The notes under the pieces: model-generated
The model's input: the letters and a program-made list of their open reading frames with translations, nothing else
Database searches by the model: none
What the model was told of the DNA's origin: nothing
Position numbers and translations under genes: made by a program
Origin: Gentiana macrophylla
Lineage: Eukaryota > Streptophyta > Magnoliopsida > Gentianales > Gentianaceae
Direction of reading: 5' to 3'
DNA: 64,000 nucleotides
Assembly: GCA_026214975.1 (NCBI GenBank)
Contig: JAOBSW010000590.1
Span: 57,683 to 121,682, forward strand
Shown here: in pieces, positions 58,151 to 64,000 of the stretch
Layout: every line of letters begins with the position of its first letter
Numbering within the stretch: position 1 is the first letter of the stretch

Positions 58151-59700
58151 GATTGGATCCCCGACACCGTGCCACGATCATATAACCAACGACCTTCAAA
58201 ACTTAAATTTCTCGATGAGCCTTATGATGGTCCCGATAAAGTTCACGCTGGTGATGGAACAGTTTACCAATTTCTCACCTTGGATCTTCCTCTATTAATT
58301 CCCCTTCCCGCATTTACTTGTTGCATAATGTTTTAGTTACTTCCCTTACAAATAATTTATTATTTGTTCGCCGCTTGCACACTTATAATGATGTATACTT
58401 TGAATTTCATACTAATTATTTTCTCGTGAAGGATTACTCGGCCACGCCCATCATGTAGGATTTGTCAAAGATGGTCTCTATCGCTTTCTTCCTCCTTCCA
58501 ACGCCCCTCTCGCCAAGCTCTCTCCGCCACCTCCTCGCTTCCTCCGCCTATCTGGCATCAACGCCTTGGTCATCGCCATTTCCTCCTTCGTGATGTTTTA
58601 GGTCGTTTATCTATTAGGTTTTCAAATAAGGCACCATCTTCTCGTATATGCTCCTCGCCAACTCGCTAAGAGTCATAGACAACCTTTATATGTTTCGGAT
58701 TTTACGCCTTCGCCTCTTTTAGATTTACTTTATTCGATGTGCAGGGACCTCAGATCAATCGCCCATTTATGGCTCTAGATATTATGTCGGCTTTATTGAT
58801 GATTTCAAAAAATTATGGTTGTTTCCTTAAACGCAAATCTGATGTTGAAAATGTTTTCAACGATTTTCTTACTCTGATTGAGCGCCAATTCAATACTAAA
58901 CTAAAAGCACTTCAAACTCGATTGGGCGAGTATCGTCATCTCACACACTACCTTACTATTCTTGGCATTATTCACCGCTCTATCCCTGCCCACACACTCA
59001 CGAACAAGTCGGGCGCCATCGAAAAAGCGCCATCGCCATATCGCCAAGTCGGACTCGCTTCTCTCGCTCGCCTCACTTACCCTCCAATATCGGGGAGGAT
59101 GCCTTTAACCGCCACTTACCTCATCAATCGCCCCTACCCGAGTCCTCAATGGCAAATCCCGTGATGAAATGGTGTATGGACGCCCCGACTACTCCTTCCT
59201 TCGTGTTTTCGGTTGTGCAAGCCGGCCTCACCTTTCGCCCCTATAATAACCACAAACCGATTTCCGCTCCAAGACTTGCATCTTCTTGGGCTATAGCCCT
59301 AACCACCATGGATATAAGTGCTTGACTTCTTCCACCGGATTTGGTTCATATCTCACGACACGTTGTCTTTGATGAATCCACTTTCCCATACACTCCTTCT
59401 CCTACTCCCATCATACCGAACATCATTACCGTGCCTTTACCGACCTCACTATCACCGCCACCTTCCACTCACCCGGTCCTATCATCCTCCGCCTCTTCTC
59501 CTCCACATAACCCACCCCGCACACCGGGCCCAACCTCCTCCTCCCCCTATTTCGGCTCTACCTCCTCCCATACCCCAAACAACGCGCCACATCCTCATCC
59601 GTACGGCTCCTCAACTGTGCCATCTTATGGTAACACGCACCAAAACCAACACCTTAAAACCCACACAAATGCATGACTTCATCTCATATCCAATATCTCG
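58151..59700 (+). pseudogene. Copia integrase remnant
   Basis: Fragments of the integrase region are readable in shifting frames: GDGTVYQFL near 58250, and YGRPDYSFLRVFGCASRPH (around 59180), which lies after the integrase core in copia polyproteins. A Pro/Ser-rich spacer (59340-59680) precedes RT. No single frame longer than about 140 codons. Confidence 0.6.
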
Positions 59701-61229
59701 TGGCTTTCGAACACCATAGCAAACACCGATCCCACCTCATATACCAAGCTTCTAAGCACCCTGTCTGGCATAATGCTACAGAGAGAGGAGATTAATGCTC
59801 CATCAAGCGCACTAACACTTGGGATCTTGTACCTTTCGCCTCATATGAATATTGTAGGGAACAAATGGGTTTATCACACAAAGCACCACGCCACGGTACC
59901 TTTGAACGCCACAAAGCTCGCTTTGTTGCTAAAGGCTTCCACTGCACCGTAGAGTGGACTTCACGGATACATTCAGCCCCGTGGTTAAACCGGTCACTAT
60001 CCGCTACTTGCACTTCATCAGATCACGTGGTTGGTACCTTCGCAAGTTGACATACAAAATGCCTTTCCACGGCAACCTCAACAAACCTCGCTTATACGCA
60101 GTGAGCCTCAAGGATTCGCTCATCCGGATTATCCGACTATGTTTGTCGCCCTGCCGTAGCCTCATGGTTCGGCGACAGCGCTCGGTGCATGGTTCCTCCG
60201 CTTAAAGATGTTTTGACTACGCTCGCTTGCAAGCTCAAAAGCCGACACTTCTCTCTTTATCTACAAATGTGACGGACAGTGCAATTATCTTCTTGTTTAT
60301 GTTGATGATGTTATTATTACATGTACTTCGCCTCTTATCTCGCAGTTATCACCTTCTTGGCTCCCGCCTCGCCAAAGATCTTGGTACATTGTCCTACTTT
60401 TCTCGGCGATAGCACTTCCCACCTCCGATGGCTTATATCTTACTCAAATAAAATACATTCTCGCAACTATTGCAACGGGTCGACATGGACAAATCAAACC
60501 GCGTGCCCACGCCCATGTCGACTTCTTCGCTCGCAGCTGACTCGGCATCGACCTCCTTATTCTCCTCGATCCTCTTTATACATGACTATTGTTGGCGCCT
60601 CCAGCACTCGCCTTTTACTCGCCCTGTGACATTGCCTTGCCGCCCATAAGGTCGAAGTTCATGCAGCCTCCCACTCGATGATCATCGCTCGCCGTCAAAC
60701 GAATTCTTCTTCTACCTCAAACAAACTATTTCTGATGGTTTATTCTCTCTCGCACTCTCCTCTCTTCAGACGATTCGACCCGATCGGGCCATGATCCCGA
60801 TAACCGCCGCCTCCGCTTCTGGCTCTACGTGTATTCTCGGGCAACAATCTCATCAGTGGCGCCCAAACAACATCTCATCGTCTCCAAAAAGAGTAATGGA
60901 AGCCGAATACAAAACCCTTTCCAACATCGCTGGCCAAGTCCAATGGGACAGCACTTCTTCTCTCGAAATGTGATTCGCTTTCCTTCTCCGCTTACGTTAT
61001 GGTGCGACAACATCGCGCCACATACCTTGCTCATAATCCGATGTTTCACGCCGCACCAAACATATTGAGATAGATTTTCATCATGTTCGGGAACTAGTCG
61101 CTTCAAGCGCCAATATTTCATTCTCACCTAAAGATCAACTTGTCGATCTTCCGACGGCCCCTTGCCCGCCCACGCTCGAGTTACCAAGTCCAACCTCCGC
61201 CCTGCGCTTCTTCCACTTTATCATGCGCA
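59701..61229 (+). pseudogene. Copia RT and RNase H remnant
   Basis: RT blocks: RHGTFERHKARFVAKGFHCT and VDFTDTFSPVVKPVTIRYLH, the standard copia entry to the RT domain. RNase H blocks: RVMEAEYKTLSNIA and LWCDNIAPHTLL, followed by pieces of the HARTKHIE-type end. At least eight frame changes. The most C/G-rich segment of the element, and it is also the most broken. Confidence 0.75.
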
Positions 61230-61376
61230 TATTAAGATATATTAATAAAACATAAATATTTATATTTATCATTTATTATTTTCTATCATTCTTTGCTTAA
61301 CTAAGTTACCAACGCCTATATAAGCACTTTTTCACTCATATTATTATTCAATGAAAATACATTAGATTATTTTACA
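61230..61376 (+). repeat. Copia 3' LTR
   Basis: Aligns end to end with 56889-57036 (TATTAAGATA...TTTTACA). The first base pair of the terminal TG is mutated to TA. Confidence 0.85.
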
Positions 61377-64000
61377 ATAATATATATATATATGTGCGTG
61401 TGTGTGTGTGCGTGCATGTATATGTATGTACATATATTTTGTGTCACTTTCTAAAAAAAAAGTTATGGCTACGCTTTAAGCCTGACTATAAGTATTAGTG
61501 TTTGCAAATTGGTTTTTCTATGCATTATATATATTTATTATATGTTACAGCTTATATGGAAATGCACTATGTCACACATACACACATATATATATATATT
61601 CAGAACACACAATGAGTATTTTGATTTTTATTTTTTTTTACATTCCTGCCTTGTTTTTTGTTTTTGTTATTTTGTTTTTCTTTGTGTGTAATATTTTAAT
61701 TGGCCTTCCTTTTCAATCAGTACAAATAATACATATCTGTTTTGTTGATATAATTTCATTGATGTTAATTTTTATTATATTTGTGTATATTTATTATATG
61801 TGCTCTACACTGATTTATAAGACCAAAACAAAAACATATAAAACATCACTGTTTGTGGGAGTACTTACATACCATCAGAATTTTATGGTAAACATCTTTG
61901 ATGGTTTCACACCAATTGCTAAAGCACACCAATTGTTCAAGCACATAAATGCTATATATACGGCCATGAAGTCGAGAGAAGAAGTTTGATATACTGCAAT
62001 AATGGGTAAAGGTTCAATGTTTCCTTCCTATTTGTGTTTCCATAATGGGTAAAGGTTCAATATTTCCATATGGTGAATGTCAAAGTTTGTGTTTCCATAT
62101 TTCCTCTCTTTTTGGTTTAATTATGTTGGGTAGGGAGACATTCATTTTTGTAGTTCATTTGGTGACTATAAATTGGTTTCATCCAAAAGGTAACAAATAC
62201 GAATTGATAAGCAATGCTGTAATTTTCAATGAAATACCAACTGTAAGTAAGCAACGACTAAATGCGTTGTTATCACTGGATAAAACGAAGGTAAAGGAAG
62301 TATTCACTGCTGGAATTTGTTTATGCTGAAATACCAATAATAGAGTAAGAATCAAACAAATACCAATGCTGAATTTGTTTATGCTGAAATACTAAAGTTG
62401 AATTTGTTGTAACTCTCTTGCTGGAAGCAGAAATAGTCGGACAAAACAAATCTTGAAAGGGATGATAAAATAGTTACTCCATGTGTTACTGTGGTACTAC
62501 TTTGTGGATTGATTCTTGTGTAATGATGTAATGTGATATACAGATTTTTAGAATGTGATATTGTAATGAGGGTGGTGAACTTGTTGGATTATTAGTAATG
62601 GATAGTAGTTGTGATCATGGAGGAGTTGATAGTGAGAGTGTGGTGGGTTAATTTTGGAATGCAGTTAATTTTTTTTTAGAGTTACATTGTGGTGCGTGCT
62701 ATATCATTGTGGTGCAGTTAATTTTTTAGAGTAATGCTGCGTGGTTTCGATTTTTTTTGGAATAATTATTTAAAAAAAGGCTCAACCCTAACTCAGGGGC
62801 CCCACCCACTGCCTCACCGAATGCTAGAGAATATAACTATGATCCCCAAAGAACTTTAATCACGGCGGGTTTGCCATGTATATAATTTGCCTCTTCATTT
62901 AACCTAAACTAACGACTCTTACCTCTGCCAAGACTACGATCCACGTCCTCCTCAACTCCAAGCTATGCCCAAGTGACTGGAATATATATATTTTTAATTT
63001 TAATTATTTTATTTTTGCTTTATTGAGGATAGTGGGATGGTGATGCATTTTTTTTTATGTTTGTGAGTAATGCGTGGGTTGTGATTTTTTTTGGAATATT
63101 TAATTATTTTTGCTAAATTGGAGTTATTTTTATTGGTTTTTCTGTGAGAAAACTTGCATTGATCTGGCCAACAAGGTTTAAAGAATGCATTGACTGCTTT
63201 TTCCCTTAAATATAAATATAGATATGCCTTTGATTAAGTGGCATGCCTACTTTAACCACGTCCAAATTTGGACTAATAGACAAAATTGACTTCTGTAAAT
63301 TTCTTTGTCAACAAACTCTAGATTATTAAATTCAACACACACATTTCTGTAAATTAAAAGAAATCTCTAATAGATAAAACCCTGTAAATACATTTCTGTA
63401 ATGTAAGCTTTTCAGGAGTGTATAAGACTCTGTAATAAATATCTAAGATTTGGCTAGAGCAGGCTCTACTATATACACAGTAGTGATTACTCAAAATCAA
63501 GAAACGCCTGTAACATCCTATTAGACACTCAACTATCCAACGTACGCTATAAACAAGACCACCACCATGTACTTGTTAACCAACCACAATCAAGCAATCA
63601 ATACAACAAAATCCCTTTTCTCCAATCTCTCCAACTTATCAATCTTTTTCATCTCACACTCATCATCCTAAATTTTTCTCCATTCAACTTACAACAAAAA
63701 TTTAACAGGTAGTTTTCATGAACACAAAGTATCCCCTCCCCACCTCCCATGTTTTACTAATCTTTGTAAGTTTTGAAACAAATATTCCATAGCCAAAAGC
63801 CACAAAACAGTCATGTATCATTCTCGAATTTATCATTCTTCTGGAATTTGGAATCAAATCTCAGTAGAGTGTAGTCAACAACTGGTAAGATTAAACAATA
63901 GGATGTTAACAAAACTTTCATGAAAGCAGGCGATTATATTCTCTATATTGATTTTGATTAACCCTTTCTCATATAACTTGTATTTGATAGAAGCAAGATA
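61377..64000. other. AT-rich intergenic region, no supported gene
   Basis: ORFs at 61498-61989 and 62045-62329 are AT-driven and match nothing recognised. A 43-bp-period duplication lies near 62000-62067. A second copy of a 28-bp repeat lies at 63225-63252. A short GC-rich patch at 62780-62830 is unassigned. Confidence 0.4.

Larger units (their letters stand above)
56889..61376 (+). mobile_element. Degenerate Ty1-copia retrotransposon with 148-bp LTRs
   Basis: Short LTRs, a methionine-initiator-type primer site and copia gene order (gag, integrase, RT, RNase H) across 4.5 kb. Flanks are TA-rich: ATATA before and ATAAT after, a possible imprecise target duplication. Very many frame changes. 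LTRs this short are unusual but known in some copia lineages. Confidence 0.85.

Noticed and set aside
59341..59719. Pro-rich plus-strand ORFs, possible cell-wall protein
   Set aside because: Pro/Ser spacer of the copia polyprotein in two frames.
61498..61989. Hydrophobic 163-codon ORF, possible membrane protein
   Set aside because: Extreme AT-content explains Ile/Phe/Tyr bias; no conserved motif, and repeats inside.

Overview
The window is nuclear DNA of a flowering plant, almost certainly a eudicot. It is repeat-dense and AT-rich. It holds one convincing host gene, an intron-rich gene for an IQM-type calmodulin-binding protein, among nested and fragmented retrotransposons of plant-specific lineages (Tat, Athila, Ty1-copia, L1-type LINE). 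No bacterial, organellar or CRISPR features were seen. The species cannot be named from the sequence alone.

Layout. (1) 1-26471: a Tat-lineage Ty3/gypsy element on the minus strand. Gag-pol runs from 8996 down to 3360. An extra antisense ORF (aORF, plus strand, 1-2804) lies where Tat elements carry one. Its 3' LTR is off the left edge. Its 5' LTR (about 9437-9669 plus 26071-26471) is split by (2) Athila-1, 9670-26065, a 16.4-kb plus-strand element. Athila-1 has 2.15-kb LTRs, a GTATA target duplication, a tRNA-Asp-type primer site, broken gag-pol, and a 6-kb 3' region with two 'putative plant transposon protein' (env-position) units. (3) About 26745-31016: a 5'-truncated LINE. (4) 31991-41003: Athila-2, a 9.0-kb element with an ACACT target duplication. 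It has lost protease, RT and RNase H, so gag runs into integrase, and a roughly 1-kb foreign block interrupts gag. (5) 42498-46051: the IQM gene, with TATA box, a uORF-bearing 5' leader, nine exons and a poly(A) signal. (6) 46.7-50.8 kb: two further LINE remnants around a 25-unit, 17-bp minisatellite. (7) 51.5-54.2 kb: minus-strand fragments resembling an RPA-like protein, abutting a hAT-like MITE. (8) 54.2-64.0 kb: mostly non-coding AT-rich DNA, with a degenerate Ty1-copia element (148-bp LTRs, 56889-61376) placed at the end of a (TA)32 microsatellite.

How it fits together. Only the IQM gene looks intact as a host gene. Every transposon reading frame examined contains stops or frameshifts. 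Target duplications and LTR ends give the order of events: the Tat element came first, then Athila-1 landed 22 bp upstream of the TATA box of its LTR. The most unusual structures are the spliced-looking aORF of the Tat element, and the palindrome (CCGGACCGGTCCGG) that Athila-1 carries both in its LTR promoter and beside its internal env-position ORFs, once with its own TATA box. Differences between paired LTRs concentrate at C/G-rich positions, so some frameshifts may be consensus errors rather than real decay.
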